Source: a bacterium (GTDB lineage Bacteria; SAR324; XYD2-FULL-50-16). Taken from it: 40,009 bases of DNA. Both the position numbers and the translations under genes were made by a program. The DNA is taken from the NCBI GenBank assembly GCA_018830885.1, contig JAHJRI010000086.1, positions 1-40,009 on the forward strand, read 5' to 3'. Positions 1 through 6,733 of the stretch are shown here, one piece after another (position 1 is the first letter of the stretch; each line of letters opens with the position of its first letter). The notes beneath the pieces were generated by a model. The model was not told the DNA's origin. It saw only the letters and a program-made list of their open reading frames with translations, and did not search any database.

Positions 1-68
1 CGAATCCGATTTACCTCCGCCTCTGTTAATAGACGTCCCTGTATTTTTAACGGCCAGTCCATAGCCAT
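1..68 (-). CDS. N-terminus of a DruA/DUF4338-like protein (cut by window edge)
   Basis: An ATG at 68 on the minus strand opens a frame with no stop up to the window edge, giving 22 residues that begin MAMDWPLKIQGRLLTEAEV. The pattern of an aliphatic/Gly-Arg-Leu-Leu-Thr stretch followed by an acidic helix and Asn-Arg-Ile matches what I recall of the N-terminus of DUF4338 (DruA-like) proteins. Those occur as Druantia defence components and as proteins of transposon-like elements. No good ribosome binding site is visible before the ATG. It lies about 65 bp downstream of the truncated adaptor gene on the same strand, which fits an inserted element. A second ATG two codons in could be the start. 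With only 22 residues the assignment is tentative. Confidence 0.42.
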   Translation of the reverse strand, partial: MAMDWPLKIQGRLLTEAEVNRI

Positions 69-132
69 GAATATTACACACGTGTACCTGCCGAGTCCAG
101 TGCTGTGTTAAATATTTTGCAACTTTTTTGTG

Positions 133-744
133 TTACACCCTCTGGGTATAACTCAAGCGAATACGGGTTGTCTCCAGAGCAGATTCAGCCCGGATCATCT
201 GTGCCCGGGTGATTTCCAGTTGCGTTTTTTTAACTTGATAATCAGCCCTGGCGCTATCATAATCCGCCTCCGACCCAATCTTCCGGTCCCGGAGTTTTTT
301 CGTTCTTGCCAACTCTCTTTTTGAAATGATCAACAGCGCTTCCGCCTGCTTAAGATTCGCGTCTGCCACCGCCAGATCCGCTTTCGCCTGGACAACCGCC
401 TGAATATATTCATCATCATCCAACACTGCCACGATTTGACCCTTGGTTACCCGATCCGCCAGATTCACATGGAACTTTTCGACGCGACCGCTGACTTTGG
501 GGGCGACAATGATCTGTGCATTTGCTTCCAGAGTGCCTGTAAAGGTCCTTTTTTGTTGAATGGGCCCTTTTTTGACAGCAGCGCTTTCAACCGGCACAGG
601 TCTGGTGACGATAGCGGTCTGACCTTTGCTGTTTTTTTGCTGATAGAATCTAAGAAAGACAAGACCCGCTAATATCACCGACAGTCCGATAATGATGACC
701 GGGAATATTTTTGACTGATTGAATCCGTTTGTTTTATCCATCAT
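133..744 (-). pseudogene. Truncated HlyD/RND-type efflux periplasmic adaptor
   Basis: The 203-residue product has a short cytoplasmic start, one membrane segment (about residues 14-32), the first half of a biotinyl-lipoyl-like domain (APKVSGRV, then a KGQIVAVLDD strand, about 80-112) and a coiled-coil hairpin (about 113-195). It reaches the family-typical ETTRIRLSYT just before the second lipoyl half, then ends after three unrelated residues. The lipoyl half, beta-barrel and membrane-proximal domains are missing; intact adaptors are usually 350-400 residues. None of the three minus-strand frames between 1 and 132 restores the missing part. Break at about 145 plus the DruA-like start beyond it suggest interruption by an insertion. 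No inner-membrane pump or outer-membrane channel gene is adjacent in the window. It is probably non-functional. Confidence 0.72.
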
Positions 745-887
745 GTCCGGTATGATTTTTTAACACGATTACCCGCAGCATGCTACACTACTAAATGAAT
801 ATCGCATCCAGTCTTTGTGGGGTTCACAGCGGATCCCTGCTGTTAGAAAATAAAATCCCCGATTGATCAAAAACCGGAATTGGTACC

Positions 888-1031
888 TATTCACCTATAT
901 ACACCCCAAAGGTATTGTGTTTCAAGAAATGCATGAATCCTCCTGGTGCTCCTGGAAGCCATTTATGGCTTCCAGGGTTCTTGAAACACAATACACTCGG
1001 GGCTGCGTGGAAATCGAACTGAATAGATACC
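888..1031 (+). repeat. Repeat A, copy 1: ~144-bp nested hairpin element
   Basis: A perfect 17-bp arm GTATTGTGTTTCAAGAA at 912-928 pairs with its reverse complement at 978-994. Inside it, CCTGGAAGCCAT (951-962) pairs perfectly with ATGGCTTCCAGG (965-976) across a two-base loop. An outer CCCC (903-906) can pair with GGGG (999-1002). The whole unit recurs in opposite orientation at about 4375-4508, including non-palindromic flanks such as TATTCACCT and GAACTGAATAGA. It therefore looks like a mobile or dispersed non-coding element (MITE/REP-like) rather than a simple terminator. Confidence 0.85.
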
Positions 1032-1284
1032 AGAATTGCAACTCCACCCTGGAAGAGAATAAATCAATTGCTCGAAATGCGCTATAAGAAACTGTTCTGG
1101 GACGCTTCCCGGCAGTCCTCGGAATAGACGCCGGATAACCGGTTTTGCTGCCTTTTTGAAACTTTTGACTTTTCGAACGCCTGCTTGTGATATGCATGTC
1201 TTTCCGGGAGGATGCAGAAGGTGTTAACAGCGACTTCCGTTCCTTTATGAACTCATAGCAAAATAGAACCCGTCTGAAAAACAA

Positions 1285-1362
1285 AGTGTCTCCACTGCGA
1301 CCCTCGCGAATTCAATTGACATCGCCTTCACGGTGATGCGTAACCACTCCCAATCCGTTCAA
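1285..1362 (+). repeat. Repeat B, partial copy 1
   Basis: The segment around TAACCACTCCCAATCCGTTC is similar, by eye over roughly 75 bases, to the segment containing TAACCGCTCCCAATCTGTTC near 4860-4880 and, more weakly, to AACCCCTCCCAACCCGCTC near 37600. Upstream, ATTCAATTGACATCGCC corresponds to ATTCAACTGGCTTTGCC. This is a degenerate dispersed intergenic repeat of unknown nature. Confidence 0.5.
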
Positions 1363-1738
1363 TCTCGTTCAGGTTCCGGTTCACTTTTCAGGGCACATGC
1401 TGAAGCGTTACGATTTTAAAATATAAGTGTTCTTTTTGCCGGATTCTACCAGACCAGACCCTGACCGGCATTCCCTGCAGGTATTTACAAATCGGGTGCA
1501 TCACAACTAACCTTGGTGAAAGCTCAGTACAGAGCAACCTGATTCAACCTGTGTACCCCAGCATCTAAAATCGGAGAATTATCAAATATGGAAAAAGGAA
1601 TCCTTTTTGATGTTTTTTTCAGGAAATCTGGGACAGGAATCCGGGGAAAATATCCACCGTGGAGCACTGGCATGGTATGATCTCAATACGGTGATATTTT
1701 CAAAAAAACCAGAAGTGAATTGAAATCACGGGGAATTT

Positions 1739-2785
1739 ATGAATGAAACGACACTGTTTGATGCCCTGACGTTAAAAAAACTGGTAAAGAATATCTTTCA
1801 GGCAAACGGAATACCAACGGACGATGCCGAGGTGATTGCGGAGGGGTTGGTGCGGGCAGACCTGAGGGGGGTCTACTCCCACGGTGTGGTTCGTGTGGCG
1901 ATGTATTGCGAACGGCTGCGTCACCATCTGGTCAACAGGAAGCCCGATATTTCAGTAAAACAGACCAGCATCGCCTCAAAACATGTCGATGGTGATCATG
2001 GTATGGGATTCGTCGTCGGGAAACGGGCAATGCATGAAGCCATCGAGCTGGCGGAGACAACCGGCGTGTCGCTGGTCGGTGTGAGTAACAGCGAACATTT
2101 CGGGATGTCGGCTTTGTATTTGCTGCAGGCCCTGGATGCCGGATTCATCAGTTTTGTCTATACGAATTCCTCGCCGGCGATGCCGGTCTGGGGAGGACGT
2201 ACGCGATTCCTGGGTGCCAGCCCTTTTGCTGCCGGGGCACCGGGCGGTGAAAGGGGTCCCTTTGTCCTGGATATGGCCTGCACGGTCACCGCCAGGGGAA
2301 AACTGAAATATGCAGCCCAGCGGGGTGAACCAATTGCCCCCGGTCTGGCCCTTGATCAGGATGGACACCCGACAACAGACGGAGAAAAAGCCTTTCACGG
2401 GGTGATCCTGCCCTTTGGTGGTATGAAGGGTGCCGGGCTGGCCATGTTGATGGAGATTCTCAGCGGCGTCATGACCGGAGCAGCGTTTGCAGGGGAGGTC
2501 AGGAACCCTCACACGGATCTGTCCGGATCTCAGAATGTGGGGCACTTTTTTATGGCCATCAAACCGGATCTTTTCATGCCTCTGGAAGAATACAAAAGTA
2601 GAATGGACACACTGGTATCCAGATCAAAAGCGTGCGAAAAAGCAGCCGGTGTTAAAGAGATCCTGATCCCCGGGGAGCCGGAAGCGCGAACAGAAAATGA
2701 ACGGAGGGCAACCGGCATTCCCCTGACCCCTGATGTTGTCAAGATTTTACGGACTGAAGCCGCACTCGTGGGGATTGAATTCTGA
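1739..2785 (+). CDS. Ldh-family (malate/L-lactate/sulfolactate type) NAD(P)-dependent oxidoreductase
   Basis: The 348-residue length is typical of the type-2 malate/L-lactate dehydrogenase family (Ldh2; YiaK, AllD and ComC relatives), cytoplasmic enzymes that interconvert 2-hydroxy and 2-keto acids with a nicotinamide cofactor. Visible family landmarks are ADLRGVYSHGVVR near residues 40-52, NSEHFG with the presumed catalytic His at about 120, a long Gly/Pro-rich cofactor region with VLDMACT, and LPFGGMKGAGLAMLMEIL, which matches the family's conserved C-terminal lobe. The substrate cannot be told from sequence; lactate, malate, sulfolactate or ureidoglycolate are all possible. The ATG at 1739 has only a weak GGGGA upstream. 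The gene stands alone and converges on the aminotransferase. It lies between the two inverted copies of repeat A. Confidence 0.85.
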   Translation: MNETTLFDALTLKKLVKNIFQANGIPTDDAEVIAEGLVRADLRGVYSHGVVRVAMYCERLRHHLVNRKPDISVKQTSIASKHVDGDHGMGFVVGKRAMHEAIELAETTGVSLVGVSNSEHFGMSALYLLQALDAGFISFVYTNSSPAMPVWGGRTRFLGASPFAAGAPGGERGPFVLDMACTVTARGKLKYAAQRGEPIAPGLALDQDGHPTTDGEKAFHGVILPFGGMKGAGLAMLMEILSGVMTGAAFAGEVRNPHTDLSGSQNVGHFFMAIKPDLFMPLEEYKSRMDTLVSRSKACEKAAGVKEILIPGEPEARTENERRATGIPLTPDVVKILRTEAALVGIEF

Positions 2786-3048
2786 CCGTCATTTGCGTTC
2801 TATTGAATACAGACCACTCACCTGAAACCTGTTTCAACCCATTGGAATATTCAATTCCGCCAGCCGCTTTAAGAGTGGAGAAGAGCGCTTTCCCACATTC
2901 TTCGGACAATTGTCCCCCATGGCCGATTGAATCTCTGCGACGGATGGAATCGCGTCTGATGTGCAGATATCGATGCGGCAGTCGGCTTTCCGGCAGGGTT
3001 CACGGCTTCCCACTGTTTTTGTGCCATTCTCTCCCCCATTGACGGGGT

Positions 3049-4347
3049 TTAGAGATACTGTTCAAGCTGCTGCATGAATTCAGAAAAGCCCTTTTTATCT
3101 CTGGATGCTTCATCGATTCGGCGGATTCCCATCTTTATGGAATCCAGGTCTGTCGCTGTCGAAAGCCTGAGAAAGTGAAGTTTCTCCGTCCCGATCGATC
3201 CAAATGACTGGCGGTCCATGGTTGCCACCCCGTGGTGGTATATCAGAAATTTCTGAAACAGCTTGGATGGACTGAGCTGCCGAGCCTTTGCCTGCGGCAG
3301 TGAGGCATGGGCCTCAAATATACCCAGCTTTTCACAGATACCTTCGATATTGGGAAAGACATAAAACGCCCCGCTGGGTTTTGCACAGGTTATTCCGTCG
3401 ATCGCGTTCAGGGCGGGAACGGCATAGTCCCTGCGCGCTTCAAAATGCTGAACCATGTGGGCCACGGCTTTATCGGATTCCGGGCTGATATAGGCCTCCA
3501 CACCGGCTGCCTGGCTGAAAGGGGGGGTGCAGGAAATGATGTTGATATTCAGGTTGGTAAAACATTCAACCTCTTCTTCGGTCGGCAGAACAGCAAACCC
3601 GAGGCGCCAGCCGGTCATGGCAAAGCTTTTGGAATGTCCGCTGCAAATGATGGTCCTGTCCTGCATACCAGGTACGGATGCGATACTGTGATGAACGGAC
3701 CCGTCAAACAGAATCTTCTCATACACCTCGTCGGAATAGATGCGAACCGTGTTATCACATTTTTCAAGGATCACTTCAGCGATGCTCTGGATGTCGGCTT
3801 CCGACAGGACACCACCGGTCGGGTTGGAAGGTGAATTGATGATAATGAGCTTTGTTTTTGGGGTGATCAGTTGCCCCAGATCATCAGCGGTGAAGCTGAA
3901 CCCTTTGCTTTCCTTTAAATGCAGCGGCACCGGGGTGGCGCCGACAAAGGTGACCATGGATTCGTAAATGGGAAAACCGGGACTGGGATAAATGACCTCA
4001 TCGCCCGGGTTGACATACGACAGCAGTGTGTAGCAGATGGAAGGTTTTGCTCCCGGAGTGACAACAATCTGGTCGGGTCTGACGGATATCCGTCTTGTTT
4101 CTGAGATCTGCCTGGCCAGCGTCTCTCGCAGTTGTGGAATGCCCGCTGGCGGGCAGTAGTGTGTGTTTCCGCTCATCAGGTTGTTGCAGGCGACCTGGCA
4201 GATAAACTCCGGCGTATCAAAATCAGGCTCCCCCAGATTGAAGCGAATCACTTTCAGTCCCATGGCCTCGGCCTTCGCAATATCAGCGCCTACTTTAAAA
4301 GCATTTTCCGTTCCCAGGGCTTTCAATCTATCAGCAAATAATTTCAT
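3049..4347 (-). CDS. Class I/II PLP-dependent aminotransferase (aspartate aminotransferase-like)
   Basis: This cytoplasmic fold-type I aminotransferase moves an amino group between an amino acid and a 2-oxo acid using pyridoxal phosphate. Landmarks are FNLGEPDFDTP (about 36-46), NPTGG (175-179), SDEVYE with the PLP-pairing Asp at about 206, the Schiff-base lysine in SGHSKSFAMTGWRLGF (Lys about 240), and the carboxylate-binding Arg in LRLS near 394. At 432 residues it is longer than a typical aspartate aminotransferase (about 390-400). The extra length lies in a loop at about 340-375. AGAGGT lies close upstream of the ATG, which supports the start. Substrate could be aspartate, an aromatic amino acid or another; family membership is secure and specificity is not. 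Convergent with the Ldh-family gene. Confidence 0.88.
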   Translation of the reverse strand: MKLFADRLKALGTENAFKVGADIAKAEAMGLKVIRFNLGEPDFDTPEFICQVACNNLMSGNTHYCPPAGIPQLRETLARQISETRRISVRPDQIVVTPGAKPSICYTLLSYVNPGDEVIYPSPGFPIYESMVTFVGATPVPLHLKESKGFSFTADDLGQLITPKTKLIIINSPSNPTGGVLSEADIQSIAEVILEKCDNTVRIYSDEVYEKILFDGSVHHSIASVPGMQDRTIICSGHSKSFAMTGWRLGFAVLPTEEEVECFTNLNINIISCTPPFSQAAGVEAYISPESDKAVAHMVQHFEARRDYAVPALNAIDGITCAKPSGAFYVFPNIEGICEKLGIFEAHASLPQAKARQLSPSKLFQKFLIYHHGVATMDRQSFGSIGTEKLHFLRLSTATDLDSIKMGIRRIDEASRDKKGFSEFMQQLEQYL

Positions 4348-4374
4348 TGGCTTACCTCTTTTGGTGGTCTCCGA

Positions 4375-4508
4375 GTTTCTATTCAGTTCAATTTCCGTTC
4401 AGCCCCAAAGGTATTGTGTTTCAAGAACCTTGGAAGCCATGGATGGCTTTCAGGAGCTCCAGGAGGATTCATGCGTTTCTTGAAACAGGGCGTATACAGG
4501 TGAATAGT
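4375..4508 (-). repeat. Repeat A, copy 2 (inverted relative to copy 1)
   Basis: Read on the minus strand this matches 888-1031 nearly end to end: TATTCACCTGTATACGCCC, then TGTTTCAAGAAACGCATG, then AATCCTCCTGGAGCTCCTG, AGCCATCCATGGCTTCC, TTCTTGAAACACAATACC and GAACTGAATAGAAAC. Relative to copy 1 it lacks about ten bases on one arm, so the 17-bp stem is incomplete (the GTATTGTG part is unpaired). Substitutions in the inner stem are partly compensated. It lies immediately upstream of the aminotransferase gene. Confidence 0.85.
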
Positions 4509-4748
4509 TACGTCTCCGAATGGCTTCCACTGAAAAATGGCCTGCAAACTCAGGAGAGGATTGGGAGATATCTCTTTTTCCTGTTTGTCAGCGTTGACAG
4601 GACGCTGGTTGTAGTCTGCCACAATGTACCGGGACCAGGCAACTGTTTCTTCCCGGTCTTGTCCTTCAGGTCCTGTATTTATTCAGCTGACTAACCGGGC
4701 AATCCAGTCACAATTTACAGAGTTACACCCAATTTCCACGAGTAGTCA

Positions 4749-4930
4749 TAATCAATCTGTCCTTGAACTCATTCTCAACGGACATCCCTGGGCGTTTTTC
4801 GAGGGCATTCGTCGCTGTGAGTCTCACGCATTCAACTGGCTTTGCCATCCTGGCGAAGCATAACCGCTCCCAATCTGTTCATGAGAAGCGAGACTTGCAG
4901 CTTCGTAAAGATCGAACATGATTTCTGTAA
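4749..4930 (+). repeat. Repeat B, copy 2
   Basis: Shares an ordered series of blocks with 37488-37650: CTTGAACTCATTCTC / CATTGAACTCATTCTC, GGACATCC / AGACATCC, CTCCCAATCTGTTCATGAGA / CTCCCAACCCGCTCATGAGA, CGAGACTTGCAGCTTCG / CGAGACTGGCAGTTTCG. Part of it also matches 1285-1362. No transposase frame lies inside, so it may be a decayed or non-autonomous element. Confidence 0.6.
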
Positions 4931-5192
4931 GTTAACTGAATATGTAGCTTAAAAGCCGATTTCCCGGGCAATCCTGTCACAAATAAAGGAGTGTAACGAT
5001 TCACCATTTTTTCGGAGCGGCAGCTGAGGACTGTGTGTGATTGAATTTGCCAGACTCCCAGCGAAAACCGTCGAGAATGCGTTCAATATAGATACATCAC
5101 AGTTTTGCTTGAATATGGGCTGATGCCGATGGGATGTCCCTGGTACTTCAAACCGGGGAATGGGGGGGGGCAGATAGTTGGATTCAGGGGGG

Positions 5193-5687
5193 TTACAGCT
5201 CTCTGATGATCCGGGTGACAATATGTCCCATTTTCAGAGAGCCCGTATTGATCGTGTGGTCAGCCCGTTCGTAGGTGCCTTTTCTTTTTTCCAGCAGGGT
5301 GACCACGGTTCCCAGTGGATCCCTGGTCTGCAGCAGGGGGCGTTTGGTGTTGCGGGAGATGCGCTCAAATATATCTTCCACGCAGGCTTTCAGGTAAACG
5401 CTTTTCCCGATTTGCCGGATGAGCTCCATATTTCCGGGTGTGGTCAGGATACCACCGCCGGTTGCGATGACCGTGTTGTCCAGATGTCTGAGGCGTTTGA
5501 GCAGATCGGTTTCCAGAGCTCTGAAATGGGGTTCGCCATACCTGGAGAAGATCTCCTTGACCCGGGCGTTCTGTTCCATTTCGATCTGGTAATCGGTATC
5601 AATAAACCGATAGCCCAGACGAACCGCCAGTTTTCTGCCGATCGTTGTTTTGCCGCATCCCATAAAACCGATTAAAACGATATTCAA
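5193..5687 (-). CDS. aroK: Shikimate kinase
   Basis: Cytoplasmic P-loop kinase that phosphorylates shikimate at the 3-hydroxyl with ATP, in the pathway to chorismate and aromatic amino acids. The product shows the Walker A GFMGCGKT right after the first strand, the shikimate-binding DTD (FIDTDYQIE), a TGGGI substrate-binding motif, and the lid arginine in RPLL. I take a TTG at 5687 as the start because GGAGGGG lies four to five bases before it and the protein then begins (M)NIVLIGFMGCGKTT, the usual shikimate kinase N-terminus. An ATG at 5714 would add nine residues but lacks a clear ribosome binding site. Its start is 8-35 bp from the end of the lipoprotein gene, so it is probably the last gene of an mfd-led transcript. 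Confidence 0.92.
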   Translation of the reverse strand: MNIVLIGFMGCGKTTIGRKLAVRLGYRFIDTDYQIEMEQNARVKEIFSRYGEPHFRALETDLLKRLRHLDNTVIATGGGILTTPGNMELIRQIGKSVYLKACVEDIFERISRNTKRPLLQTRDPLGTVVTLLEKRKGTYERADHTINTGSLKMGHIVTRIIREL

Positions 5688-5722
5688 AACCCCTCCGGGT
5701 TGATTTGACGCCATTTCGCCGG

Positions 5723-6733
5723 TTAGAAGCCCTCTTCGCTCACCAGCATTGCCTGATCGATTGAAATTTTAGCATTTTGTTTCAGTTTTTCCAACCATCT
5801 TTGATATGCAGCATCCTGCTTCTGGGAGACGAGAATTTTTTTAATCTCAGGTCGGGCTTCTTTGAGGCTCAACCGCCGCTGGCGACGATATTGTTCCCTT
5901 TTGAAGATGTGAAACCCGTCCTGGGAGCGCACAATATTGCTGATATCCAACCCTGAAGGGTTGAACGATGAACGGAATATTTCACTCTCCATTTCCAGGG
6001 GCAGATCCCCCCGTTCTATAAACCCCAGATCGCCGTCTGTTGATTTGTCCGGGGATATGGAGTGCTCGCGGACCAGAAACATGAAATTGGTCCCCCGCAG
6101 GATTTTCAGGCGAATGGCTACCGCCTCGGCATAGGTGGCCAGCGTGATGTTTCTGACGCGGTAGGCCTTTGGTATGGTGAACTCCCGCTGGTGCGTCTCG
6201 TAGTATGAGCTGATTTCACGTTTGGTAACAGGAATTTTTGCCAATACTTCCTGCTGGACCATTTTTCTATTAATAATGAGCTGCTTCAGTCTTTCTTTCC
6301 ATTCTGTCTCAGTCAAATCGGTTCGATCCAGTCCAAAGTCAGCGGCTTCCTTTTCATAGTCTGATAACGTATCAGCGATTTCCGATTCGATTTCCTCGTT
6401 AGAGACGTTCACCCCTTTTCTGGATGCCTCCTGGTTGATCAATTCCTCATCGATCAACTGGTTGATGACGATATCCTTAATCTTGGGGAGCTGTTTTTCG
6501 TCGGTAATCAGCAGCTGGCTGTATCGCTTGAGGAAAAGGCTGAGGTGCCGCTGAAATCGTGCCAGGGAGATACGTTTATTGTTCACGACCACAATGGCCT
6601 CTTCTTCCGGGATAATGGCTGATTTCTGAACCGGTTCCCTGTCACATCCATTCAACAGAATGATGCAGATCAGAGTGAGAAACAGCACCCGCATGAGCCA
6701 GCGGTTGCACTTTGGCAAATTCAGATCATGCAT
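5723..6733 (-). CDS. SurA/PpiC-type peptidyl-prolyl isomerase lipoprotein
   Basis: Predicted periplasmic, lipid-anchored chaperone. A hydrophobic signal (MRVLFLTLICIILLNGC) ends in a lipobox with Cys. A SurA-like helical N-region with the EELINQEASRKGV helix follows, then a parvulin domain: RVRNITLATYAEA, the DKSTDGDLGFIERGDLP motif typical of the family, and SQDGFHIFKREQ. A C-terminal helical arm completes it. Family members assist folding of outer-membrane proteins. The start used here is the ATG at 6733, which overlaps the mfd stop by eight bases. An ATG at 6763 (deeper overlap) and one at 6694 (shortest signal) are possible; none has a good ribosome binding site. It lies between mfd and aroK on the same strand and is probably cotranscribed. 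Confidence 0.85.
   Translation of the reverse strand: MHDLNLPKCNRWLMRVLFLTLICIILLNGCDREPVQKSAIIPEEEAIVVVNNKRISLARFQRHLSLFLKRYSQLLITDEKQLPKIKDIVINQLIDEELINQEASRKGVNVSNEEIESEIADTLSDYEKEAADFGLDRTDLTETEWKERLKQLIINRKMVQQEVLAKIPVTKREISSYYETHQREFTIPKAYRVRNITLATYAEAVAIRLKILRGTNFMFLVREHSISPDKSTDGDLGFIERGDLPLEMESEIFRSSFNPSGLDISNIVRSQDGFHIFKREQYRRQRRLSLKEARPEIKKILVSQKQDAAYQRWLEKLKQNAKISIDQAMLVSEEGF

Larger units (their letters stand above)
745..1738. other. 994-bp gene-poor stretch with two intergenic repeats
   Basis: No convincing gene lies here. The open frames are short, and the longest (about 922-1284, minus strand) is mostly explained by the hairpin repeat inside it. The stretch holds copy 1 of repeat A (888-1031) and a partial copy of repeat B (about 1285-1362). 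The remaining bases (about 1400-1738) lead into the oxidoreductase gene at 1739 and show no clear promoter or regulatory RNA that I can identify. Confidence 0.6.
4348..5192. other. 845-bp gene-free stretch rich in repeats
   Basis: No supported gene. It carries copy 2 of repeat A (inverted, about 4375-4508, ending close to the aminotransferase start and therefore overlapping where its promoter would lie) and a fuller copy of repeat B (about 4749-4930). A run of nine G residues stands at 5162-5170, just beyond the 3' end of aroK. The rest looks like decayed intergenic sequence. Confidence 0.6.

Noticed and set aside
922-1284. 120-codon open frame on the minus strand
   Set aside because: Most of it reads through repeat A, the same hairpin yields similar peptides at copy 2, and there is no ribosome binding site or recognisable protein.
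5162-5170. Run of nine G residues as a phase-variation tract
   Set aside because: It lies downstream of aroK in gene-free DNA, neither in a coding frame nor in an identifiable promoter, so switching has no visible target.
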